A DNA stretch of 64,000 bases from Strongylocentrotus droebachiensis (Eukaryota; Echinodermata; Echinoidea; Camarodonta; Strongylocentrotidae), in contig JAVYIG010000059.1 in the NCBI GenBank assembly GCA_035222895.1, positions 1,010,001 to 1,074,000 of the forward strand, given 5' to 3'. Made by a program: the position numbers and the translations under genes. Shown here in pieces: positions 45,501-57,600 of this stretch (the stretch's first letter is position 1; each line of letters starts with the position of its first letter). A model generated the notes under the pieces. It was not told where the DNA came from, ran no database searches, and was given only the letters and a program-made list of their open reading frames with translations.

Positions 45501-48500
45501 ACTCCTTCTTTGAAAGGTCAGGGGTCCCGTTCATAAAATCCTTGGAACTGGGAGTGCTTGGAGCTACTGTGGACATGAGTATCACTTCATCGGTTTCACT
45601 ACAATAGTCTAAGTCAACCACTTTAGGTGAATCCTTTTTCTTTGTTGCCTTTGAAGATGTAGGGTTAGTTGGGCTGCTTGCAGCGGGTTTACGAGCACCA
45701 GCTAATATTTCCTTTCCCACTGACGTATTGCAACAGACCGACTGATGCTTCAATACTTTGTTTCCAGGAGATTCCTTCCTTATTTTGTTGGGTGGCAATG
45801 AGGAAACCACTATCTCCTCATCATCACTTAAATCAAGCTCTGAGACTTCACTCGTTTCTGCATTTTCCACAACCTTTGGAGAAGGGCTTGCAGGTTTACT
45901 TGAAGAGTGGGTATTTACTGAGGAATCCTCTGGACTTGCAGTCATATTAGGCTCAGTTTCCTCTGTATCACTGCAACTGACCACTATCTCCTCATCATCT
46001 CTTAAATCAAGCTCTGAGACTTCACACGTTTTTGCATTTTTCACAACCTTTGGAGAAGGGCTTGCAGGTTTACTTGAAGAGTGGGAACTTACTGAGGAAT
46101 CCTCTGGACTTGCAGTCATATTAGGATCAGTTTCCTCTGTATCACTGCAACTGACTTCATCTACCACCATGTATGGTGAGCAGATGTCATAATAAGGAGA
46201 GTCTATGTTCTCATACAAATCTTGGAACTCCATGGCTGGCTTTTCACTAATTTCCTTCTTCTCCTCCTTCTTCCCACAACTGCTTTTAGTTCTTGTCATC
46301 AATTCCACAGAAATCTTGTCAACTTCTACTGGGGTCTCCTCCGAATCCGCTCCAGTCCTCTCGACATCTTCTGTACTTCTCTCTGGTTCCACAGGCCCTT
46401 TGTTAGCTTCACAGTTTTCCACAAAATCAGCAGGACTTTTCGCAGCTTCTTCCATCAACTCCATTGATACTGCAGGAGTCTCTTCAAATTCTTCCTCGGT
46501 TTCCATGAGGTCATCCAAAGCGTTCTCATACTTTTCTGTGTTTACTATCAAATCAGTAGAAGATTTCTCATGTTCTTCTATGTCTTCTAACTCATCAGCG
46601 GATGTCTGTTCTACTTCTGTCATGGTTTCCGTCACTTCTTCAGGAGACTTCTCCTTGTCTTCTGTCATTTCCGTCACTTCTTCAGGAGACTTCTCCTTGT
46701 CTTCTGTCATTTCCATCACATCCCCTGATATCTTCTCATTTTCTTTACTCTCCTTCATAACTGCTGAAGAAGTCTCCCCAATCCCTTCCACTTCTCCTGA
46801 CAAATCTGCTGGAACCTTCTCAAGATCAACAGAAGAACTCACTTCACAACTGTCATCCTCAAATATACTCTCTGTAAATCCTCTGTTGGGGCCCTTGTTG
46901 CTTGCCAGAGTGTCTTGAGATGAAGAAGGTGTTGATTCTCCATCTGGTGACTGTGACCTCTCCATGAACGGTATATCCTTGTTGGACTTCTCAGCTGAGG
47001 AAGCAATTGAACTCCATAACTTGTTTGATTCCTGATCTTGTAAGGATGAACCATCAATGAAGGGTATCTCTTTGAGCGATGTCTCTGTTGGAGATGCTAT
47101 TGAACTCCATACCTTATTCGATGTCTCCACCGAGGAGGCAATCGAACTCCAGATGGATTTCTCCGCTGCCTTTGGCACACTGGATAAGTTCACAGACACA
47201 TTGGCATTAATATCAGTCTTGTCATCTATACACAGTGGGTAACTGTCTTTGTTTTCCTTATGTCGACGGGTGGGGTTCATCTTGCTAGAAACAGTAACCT
47301 CTCTCCGGTCAGAGTAAGAAGACAGATTAATCTTAATCAAATTGACAGACAGTTCCCTTTTGAATAGAAAGTTGCCACTGTAAGGATTCCAGATTTTGTC
47401 ATCTGAAATAACAGGGTCACATCTTTTTCCAACTTCTTTGACAGAATTCATTTCTTCACTGTTCTTTCCTTGCAACAAACGTTTTGTTATTCTGATGTCT
47501 ATTTCACAAGAGTTCTTATCTGGAGAATCTGGAGACAAGGGACGTACCTTATGACGATGGTTCAGCGGAGCGCTTATTTCCTCTACCGTGGAAGAAACAA
47601 CGGATGACTGACTGGTCAACGTAGAACTTACATCACAGTTTACTGGTGGTACAGGTAGGTTATTCTTATGATGCACCTGACTTGAAGACTTCAACGGAAT
47701 TCTCGTCAGGTTTCTCCCATCTGTCATTCTATTTGCACAATCTGCAAGAGCACTGTGCTGTCTTTTCCTTGAAAGAACTGGAATGGACTTGCTATTTCCC
47801 AAGGCATCTGCCATGTCCTTCTTTTTCTTTGTTAGTTTGTGAGTTCTCTTATTTTGATCATCTTGGAAGTCTTCTGCATCTGAAGAATCAGACAGACTGA
47901 CGTTGGCCTTTCCTTGTGGCAGAGAGAGAGCAGAAAAGAGGCCCGTACGCTGGGTGGAAGTTCTAGCTGGCATCTTGCACTTTAATTGTGGTTTTTTTGA
48001 ACACTCACCAGTTTGTTTGGGCACATTACTAGTCTCTGCCTCGTTCATAAAAAGATTTGGTTTCTGAGAAAGAAGCATTTTGATTTTCTTTCCTTTCCTG
48101 GTTGTATCTTTGCATTTCTTTTTGTGAATGGAGGATGAGGATACCTCTACTACAGGTCGACAATGATTCAGGCTCCTCAAATTCTTCTCAGCTGCTCTAT
48201 GATGCTCATTAACCCGAGAACCAAAGACCTCTGCGACTTTTGTTCTGGTGGCAGGACCTTTTATTTGTCTTTCATGTTTCCTCTCTACTTCAACTGTCCT
48301 ATTAATACTAACTGGAGCAGGTGCGACTCCTCTTTGTCGTGTCCCTTCTGGTTCTATCGCTCTTTGATGGCCAACCTGACTGTTTTTGCCGGTTGCATCC
48401 ATTTTCTTTGGTACCACAGTGTTCTTTACTTTGTGGGCGAGTTGATTTTGTTTCAGAAGACACTCCGATTGCCGCAAAGACCTCTGCTTCTCGGATACTT

Positions 48501-50693
48501 TCTTGGCGGTGTTTATGCCACCTTGTGCAGCTTTCACTCCACAGCTCTCACGAGAATCTGCTACTTTATCTCTTCTTTCAATGCCCCTTAGAACAGGTTT
48601 AACAACAAGAAAATTTTGGGAATCTGCCTCTTTCAGTATTTTCTTTTCAGATCCAGATATAAGTTTCATTCTCATGGACTTCCGAGTGTCCACTTCTTTC
48701 ACTGTTCTAGTCATGCTACCCTGCGCTGGTTTCCTTCTGATATACTGATGTGGCTCTGCCTCTTTTCCTTCTCTGTGAATGGAATCTTTTCGAAGTTTTG
48801 TGGTACTGCTCTCCTGGGGATCTCCCATTTCATGTTTTGTCCTGACATGCCCTGGTGAAGATCTTGTCCTTTTATGTTCCACAGGGTCTACCACTTTGTC
48901 TTTTCTCTTGATACAACCCTGCACGGGTTCAAGTCTTTGCATCACCTCCGATTCATTCACTGTATCAACATCACCACCGTCCTTGAAATTCACTCTCATT
49001 CGCCCTCTCGACTCCACTGATTCCACTGTCCGATTAAAACATCCTTCCGCAGATCTTGCATCACTATGTTGCCTTGTATCTGGCTTTCTGAGTATTCCTT
49101 TGATGTGTCCCTTCATTGCTTTTACCCTATCTTGTCTCCTATCCTCCAGTTCTTTCACATGTTCCTGAACATCTCGGTTTTTATGGGCACTTCCATAAGT
49201 ACAGTCTAATCGCTTTGACAAAGAACCTGTCTTTACTTTGTGTGCATAGGGCATAGAGGAGCTCAATCCTATACTTAGGGATGCTGTCTTTACTTTCTGT
49301 GGACTGATGTATGGTTTGGCCTTCACTCGATTCTGCTGTCGACGAAACCACATCCATACGGAGGCTGACATCACTTGCATCTGAGTTGATATGTGATCTA
49401 CTTGATTCCTGCTGGGTGTGGGATTGATGTCAAACCAGACCTGGCAATGAACAAGAAAAGATAGCAATCTGTTACTCATATGAAAAATGTCATATAAAAA
49501 GTAGATGGAGGCGACTCTATCTCCAGTTATGACAAATATCAGACATGTAAAGGACAATAATACCACTACATTTTGCACCGCTAATAATGTAATGAGTTCA
49601 CCTTTTACTTCTTGCCCAAGTTTGGTTGGAAACTCATTGAACTGAAATGAATTGAATTTATTGAGAAATTATATTTCCATTGATTGAACAATTAAAATTA
49701 ATGAAGATCATGTCACAGCAGAATAACAGAAGAATGTTTGAAGTCGGATATTGATGAAAGAATACAAAATTGACGTTTTCTGCGTGCAACAGAAAACCCA
49801 AATTTATGTATCATTTTATAAATATTTTTCTTCAAACAATTGGGGGGGGGGTGAATCTTTGCAGAAGTGTGTCTTAAATGACACCCTCTTTTCACATTAT
49901 GATACCATTTACATTTTAAGTGAAATTGTGCCATCAAATTTATGGCGAATTTAGGGCTCCCAACACTTAAGAGGGCTTTAAGACTTACATGTATCAGAGT
50001 ATTACAGAGTACAACGGGTTACACTTCTTTAAAACTTTCCTTCCAGCTTTCATTATTATGCTTAGTTTTGTTTACTCCCTGTTCCTTTCAGTTCTCAGAA
50101 AATGTATGACTCATTTGTCAAAATGACCATCTTGGCATCTTCCCTCATTTTAGATTCTACAGCTTTAAAGGCCAAATAAAACACATTTTTTGTTTCTTGT
50201 GCCTCATAAGTTTCCCCGCTCTCTCCTATTTCCCTCAGTTACTTGATATTTGTGTTGGACATAAAATGTAGAATCAGATCAAATGTAAGCATTGAAGTTA
50301 CATCATTATTCAATGTGTCACGACATGTCTTGAGCCTGAATTAATGCACATTTGAAAATGAATAATATGAAAACTTCAGTTAAAATTAAATCAACATTCT
50401 ATCTCTAGAAAACCACCAATTGTTATCATAATATGGAAATCTTGCTTTTTCATTTTCAAGGAATCTGGACAAGAAACTGATGATCACTTTAATGAGGCTT
50501 AAGAACAATTAGTGTACACTACATGACGGTGAATCAAAGGGTTCAGGACAGAAACGTCGATAAAATATTAAACAAATCTATTCAAACATCACTTGTGTCT
50601 GAGGGGATAGGGATCGAAAATACAAATCCACTTGTAAATACTTGCCTTCAATCTTTCCACCTGGTCACTATCAAAGTTGGTTTTGGTTGCCAT
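36540..50693 (-). CDS. Large homeodomain-like nuclear protein with acidic SIM-like repeats (7 exons, about 2,922 aa)
   Basis: I do not recognise the orthologue. Exons: 50,693-50,646; 49,440-42,987; 41,769-41,675; 40,233-39,855; 39,241-38,852; 38,263-37,688; 37,366-36,540. All joins keep the frame. The first donor is GC (AAG|GCAAGT); using the nearby GT instead would hit a stop within a few codons. Order of parts: homeodomain-like fold (residues 1-57); a basic region to about residue 650 with degenerate repeats like VEPVxGxIKRKxKVxDxxE; three WSSIAS repeats; a Glu/Asp/Ser-rich central region with two tandem repeat families; a Ser-rich and Lys/Arg-rich C-terminal part (KQKRSRSKSGKSNKNNKSRR); and a Gln-rich end (QVQQQVQQQVQRQVQQ). 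A nuclear chromatin or transcription role is inference from composition. Confidence 0.85.
37650..40233 (-). CDS. C-terminal exons 4-6 of the homeodomain-like gene
   Basis: Exon 4 begins LGILAKRAVPSV, has a poly-Ser run, a basic patch (RRGSKRRRVITNTNLKRPP) and a possible small helical domain (AVQIRIQQLNPYPCDHNWKR through VELAQKELQLNCQPGD). Exon 5 begins AYNMAATLELSNEPL and ends in a strongly basic stretch. Exon 6 begins GSFTEKDIREEWMQLLKVME, another likely helix, then Ala/Ser-rich sequence. The structured islands suggest protein-binding modules that I cannot name. Confidence 0.7.
39727..39826. mobile_element. Short foldback repeat (aaagaccacctg)
   Basis: tctacaaagaccacctgcct at the left and aggcggtctttatagacagg at the right are roughly complementary. 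Related blocks lie at 34,440-34,570. It is directly downstream of exon 4 in the host gene's direction of transcription. Confidence 0.5.
40935..41474. mobile_element. Solo LTR, 540 bp
   Basis: Begins TGTCGTGTTGG and ends TACATAACA (TGT...ACA termini). It is flanked by the 4-bp direct repeat ATAC at 40,931-40,934 and 41,475-41,478. It contains an AT-rich TATA-like or AATAAA-bearing stretch (gcataaataaagag) near 40,965. No primer-binding site, coding sequence or second LTR is present, as expected after LTR-LTR recombination. It lies in intron 3 of the homeodomain-like gene. Orientation is not settled. Confidence 0.6.
41780..42980. other. Intron 2 of the homeodomain-like gene
   Basis: Contains a mixed T-run and G-run at 42,530-42,560 and a mariner-type MITE at 42,764-42,936. 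No gene. Confidence 0.5.
42764..42936. mobile_element. 173-bp mariner-type MITE
   Basis: TA|CAGTGGAACCTCATTATAA at the left and TTACAACAAGGTTCCACTG|TA at the right: inverted termini with a flanking TA on each side, as in Tc1/mariner. Its interior is diverged. A related fragment occurs near 29,560. Confidence 0.65.
43557..45000 (-). repeat. 555-bp (185-residue) coding tandem repeat
   Basis: The marker tgcatcacagtatgaattga is at 43,711, 44,266 and 44,821, exactly 555 bp apart, so units stay in frame. There are about 2.4 units; the two central ones differ by only a few bases. Each unit encodes SDELVIDMEACELMKYPPQE, DGDSVPVIDVNACGEVE, DGPCSDxIICEQTE and EEKLDSVKLTLVHEDST. Older, diverged copies of the ELVIDM block flank it at 45,005 and 45,133. 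Forward-strand frames over this area are antisense shadows. Confidence 0.93.
45806..46155 (-). repeat. 174-bp (58-residue) coding direct repeat
   Basis: Two in-frame copies of a unit running VSCSDTEETxPNMTASPEDS, then SSSKPASPSPKVV, then SELDLxDDEEIV. The marker accactatctcctcatcatc is at 45,806 and 45,980. Each copy ends in a SIM-like DEEIVV. TEET and SPSP motifs look like kinase sites. Confidence 0.9.
46640..46735 (-). repeat. 42-bp acidic coding repeat
   Basis: Encodes MTEDKEKSPEEVTE in two copies plus flanking variants (DVMEMTED; EVTETMTEVE). Part of a Glu-rich low-complexity stretch, probably coiled or disordered. Confidence 0.8.
49270..49440 (-). CDS. Homeodomain-like fold, second part (start of exon 2)
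   Basis: Joined to exon 1, the 57 residues align to a standard homeodomain without gaps: Phe8, Leu16, Phe20, Trp48 and Phe49 all match. Helix 3 reads VWMWFRRQQNRVK, where a typical domain has QVKIWFQNRRAKW. Position 51 is Arg instead of Asn, and position 53 is Gln instead of Arg. DNA binding by the normal minor/major groove contacts is therefore doubtful. Confidence 0.75.
50646..50693 (-). CDS. First coding exon of the homeodomain-like gene
   Basis: Codes MATKTNFDSDQVERLK, the arm and first helix of the homeodomain-like fold, then a GC donor (GCAAGT). Sixteen codons, phase 0, joining VWFDINPTPSRNQVDHISTQ at 49,440. The intron falls after homeodomain position 17. Start choice: it is the only Met before the domain in this frame, with a favourable context (ACCATGG). 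Confidence 0.8.
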
Positions 50694-53600
50694 GGTGATT
50701 TCTAATTACATGTAGTACATCATGTAAAGGATGGAGAAACAATCTGCATGGTAGAAAAAATGAGGGGAAAATTAAAGTAGAGTGAGATGAAGGTAGTAAA
50801 GTCAACACCATTTCGAAATGCAATGTCATTAAATAATTCATAAAGTGTCCCTTTAAAAAGAGGCAAAAAAAAAGGGCAAGAAAAGAGGTGGGCAGTAAAA
50901 AATAAAATGTCTTTCTTGATTCATTGGCAAAATTGGTATAATTTCATCCTCTCTTCAAAACGATAGAGCAGGGTGTGGTGGGGGAGATGGAAATGTAATA
51001 TTTAAATTACCCCTCAAAGGCTTTGCCAGGGATTGCGTTTGCTTCACCAGTAAGCTGACCACCTGTTTACAATAGACCACACAATACCAACGTGCTATTG
51101 CATCACCAGGAAAATAAAGGTAGTATGGAGGTATTGCAATAATTGCATGAAAGAATGCAATTCTTTTGTGAGCATTTGCTGAGCTGGTGAAAGTTACATA
51201 CCACTGTCTCTTGTTAGCTCACTAATGCAGTGAAAATATACACGGGGCTCAGGGCGAAATAGCCCCCTTACATTTGCATAGAGTTTAATGCAAAACACAT
51301 TTTAGAATGTTATTTTCATGCAGGCAAGGTTGAAAAGTAGCCCCCGAAAAATAAATATTATTTTTTTCCCTAATGATTGCCAGATGATGTCACAAGATGA
51401 ATGAGATCTGGAGCTCTTTTTTTAGGGTGGAGCTTAAGCAGGTCCGAGATTATTTTTTTTTTAATATTTAAAACTCTATGAAATATATTTAGATGTTTGA
51501 ATAACCAAATATGAGTCGTATGCAGCCCTGCACTTAAATCAACAGGAATCAACTTATGATTTAATGTTTGGATGTCACCCGACCTTTAACATGATTTATT
51601 AACTCATCCGATTGCCTCCTTTCCTAAATCAGCAGGAGATTATATTTCCTATCTTCCAGAACTTTCTTGCCGTTTTCTCACAGCCACATCACACATGCCG
51701 ACTCTCACTCGCTGAAATCGCGGTAGATTCTTAATAGTTCTGCATGTTGATGACACTGCATGTGGTCCATCCAAACTCCCTGGTCCTACGTTACCAGAAC
51801 CTGGCCTGCCTAACCGTATTGTCGATGTGATCAGAGCAGGGACTTGTTAACTTCTCGTGTGGATTTAAGAAATTGAAAAGAAATTCCCTACGCAAATACA
51901 CCCAATTGGTCGTCTTGCGCACACCACTAATAATCCGCAACTAGATTGGTCTATTGTCACTGAATTTGCATAATGCATTGAAGCATCTACAATTTGTGGT
52001 ACATGTATACGTAACATTGTGCATGCAACGGACGAACTCTGCTCACAAAAGGATTTAGGAATTTGTAAGGAACTGTGTAGATAATTGTACTCGAGTTGCA
52101 TTGAAACGACCTCAGAAGTCGGCCACTATAAGCGCGCGTAGACTTTACAAGTCCATCCCCGCTTTCACACAGGGGAAATATTTGTAAAAGCCGATTAATT
52201 TAAAGAGCTTTAACTAATCAGCTTTACATACAACATCATTCACACACAGAAAATTCCGGTGCGATAAAAACGATGCATACCATAGATCTCGCTTACTGTA
52301 TGAACATTACGGAACCAGAACAGGTGAATGTTCTCACAATTTCTGTGCCAAGAAGAAGAAAAAAACAAATAATTTGAAATATGTTTCCCCTCAAAGAATA
52401 AGAAGGAATGTTGTAAACCCTGGAATGTTTTCTAATTTTTGATGATTCTTCAAAGAATAAAACTTACCGGTAATCAGTATTTCAAATTCGCCGTCTCCAC
52501 TATTGAAAAGAATCCACCTTGTTCATGTTGGGACGTCGGCAAACCTTTTTACATGTTGGCACCGGGGGCAATTTTGGCTGAGATGTGTGCATAAATTTGA
52601 ATGGCGCGGTACATTATTTGGGCATGTACGTCCCACTGACCTTTGGGTCAGTGGGTTTTCCCAGTCCCTAAAAATAAGTTGAGGCCTATCAGGGAGATCA
52701 ATATTTTTCGTTTGTTTATCACCAAGGAAAAACAAAGCGTTAATAAGATCTGGGGGGGGGGGGGGGGGGTGTCGTAGGACCTTAAAGCTAAAGACCAGTT
52801 ATGGTCATGCGATTGCATTGTGAAATCGATCAGAAAAGGTTGATCATCTAGCATAGATGTACTGCAAGGTTCTGGAATCATCAAAATGATAAGAAATTTG
52901 GCCAAGTCTTCATGAAGTTAGAATCACTGTACACAGAAAGATGTATGGGACTACACACACGTGCGCGACACGTGCATTTGTATCTCTCAACAGGCGAGAG
53001 ATACACTAATTTACCGAATATATCAATTAGTAGGCGGTTTCCCGTCAACATTTTTATCATCATGTATTATTCAAAACATATTCTTTCACATGATTAGTAA
53101 TAAGAGCTGGCATTTCATTTTTTGAAATTGGAAATACTGGTCTTTACCTTTAAGTTTGAATTCACTGGCACTTTTTTTTTCGACCTCGTGGTTTGATCTA
53201 TTCCTACGTCTTGGTTTGGATGGGGAGGGAAAGAGGGGAGAATTGCAAAGCAAAACCATCGAGTGTGTCAATTATCGGCGGTGGTTGGCAGCCAGAGAGG
53301 TGACATTAATCTCCGGAGAATACATGTAATGTTGGTAGTTGTAAGCTAATATTCCCGTGGAATGTTAAAGGCGATAAGACTGCTGCTCTGTTCACTTTTG
53401 AGCAAGTTTATTTGGTGCAAAACAAGAAGTTGGAAATTGGGGATTACAATTATCTCGCTTGATCTCCTCAATCCCTTAATTGAGCCGTTAACAAAACACT
53501 TTTATAAATTACACGAATAGGAGTTAGTATAGCCGTCAGCCTAATTACCCCTTAATCACACAATGTGTAGCTCAAGTGCCTTGCAGAAGAGCATCACTAT

Positions 53601-54622
53601 ATTCCAATGCAATTTACAGCATCAATCACAATCTGCATCTAGCACCCATTAACTTCCCTCTACATGTACGTTGATATTTTGCCATCTGCATGTACGTTTA
53701 CACAACTCAAGTTTAATTGTACCACTGAACGATAAATAGGCCCAAATCGTACTCGTGGGTGATGAAAAAAAACGCACATATAGGGCATATGATTTCAAGA
53801 GAAATGAATGGTGGTAGTTATTTTACCTGACTGCTGTTAAGTAGGCAACCAGATGTCTTGCACTTCAAGAAAAATAGAGGTAAGTTACATAAACTTAAGG
53901 TTCATATCTTAATTTAAAAACAACAAAAATTCCCCCCTGTCGGACACAGATTTCCCCCCAACAAAAAGGGGGGGGGGGGTCATTTGCGATCGGTCACTGC
54001 ACCCTCCTTCCGGTGGTGATTCTTCGCAATTTCTTCGTAAATCTGATGACCACACTTTCCACTAAGGAGTACACATTCCGCATAAATCATTGATGTTTTC
54101 CAGTCCACACTGTTTACATACTCGAAACAAAAGGCAGCTCTGTCCAGTCCCGACAGATGACGAATCCTGGTTTATCAATCTCCCTGACCAGTAGTACATG
54201 TACATGTCTAGTCTGCGTGCACAGACTCTGATGTGACACATTATTAAACTACAACCATAATTTTCACAACATCGTCAGCCTTGCATAAATTAAATTCTGC
54301 AATCAGTCTCTGCCATTCTCTGGCTGTGTCACAATTACGTTGTTCAGTATACACTCTAAAAAAACGGAGATCGTACGTGGTTACTTTAACGACACTTTTG
54401 CCGTGGTTAAAAATTATTAACCACGTTTGCGGTTATTTTCCTCGTATTTTGTCGTATTTTTTCTTGAAACAACATCAATACAATTTTGACTGCGCGTGGT
54501 CATTTTCGCCGTGGTCATCATTTGTTGCGATTGCGACTCGTAATTTCATTGGTTAATTGACAACTACGTCAGATCATCGCGCGCGTGTTTTAATATTTGA
54601 TCGATATCGCGTAATTTGGAAA
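50694..54622. other. Intergenic region between divergently transcribed genes
   Basis: No gene is supported. Seen: a cccactgacc hairpin at 52,632-52,655, poly-G at about 52,751-52,769, a dispersed repeat at 52,775-52,960 (compare 32.7-32.9 kb), a poly-G at 53,968-53,980, and a short palindrome cgtggttaa..ttaaccacg at 54,401-54,425. The CpG-containing stretch at 54,530-54,620 is the likely promoter of the SAM-domain gene. Confidence 0.5.
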
Positions 54623-57600
54623 ATGGACGTTGACGGGCTTTTAAAGGAGTGGGGTTTTGAGGAGTATTCCACAGCTTTCAGAGGTAAGTTAAATGTACAA
54701 TAATCATCTAAATTACACAAATAAACATTATAGATTATTTGTAGGTATAGGTTGGCATGGCATATGAATCGGTTGTAAAGATTGAAGTGGATTATCTCAA
54801 AGATTTTTCTCTGTCTCGGAATCGTGCGGGCTTCCTATGCTGTACCGTGGGTGCTGTAGAACTTGGCCGGGGGGGGGGGGGAGAACTTGCTTTGAAATTA
54901 GATTTGCCGAGAATGCAGTAAACATGCGAATTATAAGTTATATCATACGATTTATTTGCATTTTCCTCATAAAATACTTGTATCTTGCTGTTCTGTAGTC
55001 CTCCTGGTTATCCAAAAAATCGCCTGAAAGTCGCTCTCTAAACTAAAAAAAGTTGTCATTTTTATTTTTTTCACAATAATTTGAAAATTACAATTTTTTT
55101 CATCTTGATTCTCGCATTTGTAAATCGAAACTCAGCAGCTCATTTCGGTAGAAACTCCCACCAATTGGACTGCAATGTCATGGTGCGTTCGGTGGTAAAA
55201 GATTATCGCTCATCGTCAATGCAGTTTTCCAAAAGGCGTGATTTTACGTCCGAAAGTTCAATTTATCGCAGTGCAGTAGAACTTGGCCACCGCGCACTGT
55301 GTGTGTACAAAGTCTATGGCGCACTGTGCAATTTGTGACTGTTTGTGACTGGCCAAGTTCCCCATCACCCACGGTATACGATGTATACGTAATGCATAAT
55401 GCATTGCGGGAGTGAGTACGGTACGGTACGCGTATACACGCTTCAGTTCAGAACTGCCAGACGATGTCGTGATCCTGATCGACGCTTGAAGTGAGTCCTT
55501 TTCTATGGATTCAATTTCAAGTTATTACTTTTTATAACATCATTCTCTTGGTTTCTGTCACTGTTCCATTCACTTTTCAGTGTGTGCAGGATACAGATTT
55601 CCATTTCAAAATCAATGCATGTAGATCTATGCTAAGTTAGGCCTAACTATAGGTCTAGGATAGGCCTACTAACTAACTCTACGGATCGCCGCGCTGGCGA
55701 TCCGTAGAGTTAGCGCGAAGCGATAGCGGTCTGGTCGGGCAAGGTAATTAGGCCTACATGGCCTACCGGGGTAGTCTAAGGTTTATAGATCTACACGAAA
55801 TCTGCATGCACGCATAGATCTAGTTACAAAAGAACAGTGGTGGCAGAAAGCACGATTTTGCCTAGACCGAAAACTTCAGTCTCTCTAATCGTCGGTTGTT
55901 CCACTGAGACTACGTCTGGCTCCACTAGACCTCCGATTATAGAGACTGAAGATTGTCCTATCGGGACTGTACGGAACCAATATGGTTCGGTTCGGCAGGA
56001 CCGCGATGAATGAGATATGCTACGAGATTTTCACTCTTTACATCCTCACACATGCTGCAATCAGAGACTCCTAAGTCTCCAGAGACTCCAGAGATTCCAG
56101 AGACTCCTAAAAAATTGCGTTACTTTTTAATTAATTATATCATTACAAATCTTTATCCTCAGTTTTCTTATTTATAACTGATTTTCCTTATAAAATTAAA
56201 GATAATTATGGCGTATATATTCAATATTGAATGAACGCCAATAAACAATTACCCAACAACAACAACAACATGCTGCAATATGACAATAATTAGAGTCTAA
56301 TTAAAAATAACATATAAAAGTCTATATAGCTTATTTGACTTACGATAGCTTGCTCATTTCGATCCTAAATTAATGATTAATCCGAGAAAGTCTCGTCGTC
56401 AACATTATCCGTCTTGGTTTTAGTTGATGAATATTATTTTTTTCTTTTCGAACGTCCAATAGCTACCGTAGCTACATACGAGTCGGCCCGGCTTGACCAA
56501 CGAACTCCCACGAAACGAGTGCTCTGATTGGCCATTGGCTATGTTTTGGTAGGTGGACCCGGAAATATATCGGCCGCTGGGTAATATTTCGAATGCATGA
56601 ACGTAAGTGCTTCGCGGTTCTGAGGAACAAATTGGATAATTCATATAAGTAAGTCCGAAAATTTCACATTCTATAATAGGTTAGCAAATTTTGAAAACTG
56701 TAATTAGGAGATATATAGACCGACCTAATTTATATCTGATTTAGAAATCAGGAAATTAGATCTAAATAAAGAAAATCGGGGGAGAAATGTCGGTAACGAA
56801 AAGCTGTTACGCTAGTGGCTCTAATTTACCCCCACGGTACGAGATCTCTGGGTTGCCATCTGTATTGGGGAATGACAACAAATGTCAGTTTTATTAAAGA
56901 AATGACCCAAATCAGATGGTTATTGCTGTCTAGATTTTGCCATAAGGCATAAAACCAATATTCATCAATGCTACAGTTACATGTAGTTGTATTTGTAAGT
57001 TGGATAACTTTAAAGTTTAGTTAAAATTCTTATTTCAAGAAAAGAACATGTACCTAACTAGTTAGAGCCAGGGGCGGTATTCTGAAAAGATACGACACCC
57101 TTACAGTACGAGTCGTAACTTTTTGTATTCTGAAAATTCTATACGACTGTCGTATCTTTTTGAGAGCTGTCATATCTCAGTTTCATGAATAATAATGCTC
57201 GCAGCCAATGGAAATGTTTGTTTCATCATTTTTACGCGCAGAATTGCTTTTGAAAGAGGAAAAGACAAGCTCGGTAGAGTTTAATAAACTTTTGCGCGTT
57301 GTCTGCTAGTTCTATATAATAGCTCTTACTATTATAGTTACTCTATGTATAGCTCTATGGCTACAGAGCTTTTCGCGAGCAATGACACAAACGCGTGTTT
57401 AACATCAAATTATGAACAAGTTACGACTCGTAAGTCTTTCAGAATACCGCCCCAGGCCTACTAGTATACCCAGTTATCGGGTGTCCGGACAGGTTGGGTA
57501 TCCGGACAGAGGATTTTAGAATTCTTATTTTGACTTGTCCTAGATGCCTTGAAATTTGTATAAATTTCTTTCATCATTTTCTTTAATAAAAGTCTTGAAA

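Larger units (their letters stand above)
43140..46160 (-). other. Array of SUMO-interacting-motif-like clusters
   Basis: At least ten short hydrophobic clusters embedded in Asp/Glu/Ser fit the SIM pattern (three or four V/I/L next to acidic residues or Ser): DEEIVVSC and DEEIVVSS (near 45,980 and 45,806), TDEVILMS (about 45,580), SSDELVIDM (45,133; 44,979; 44,424; 43,869 with flanking variation), DSVPVIDVN (about 44,720 and 44,165) and EDDLFIDAT (about 43,555). The family rule is well known from RNF4-type poly-SUMO readers; function here is inferred. Confidence 0.6.
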
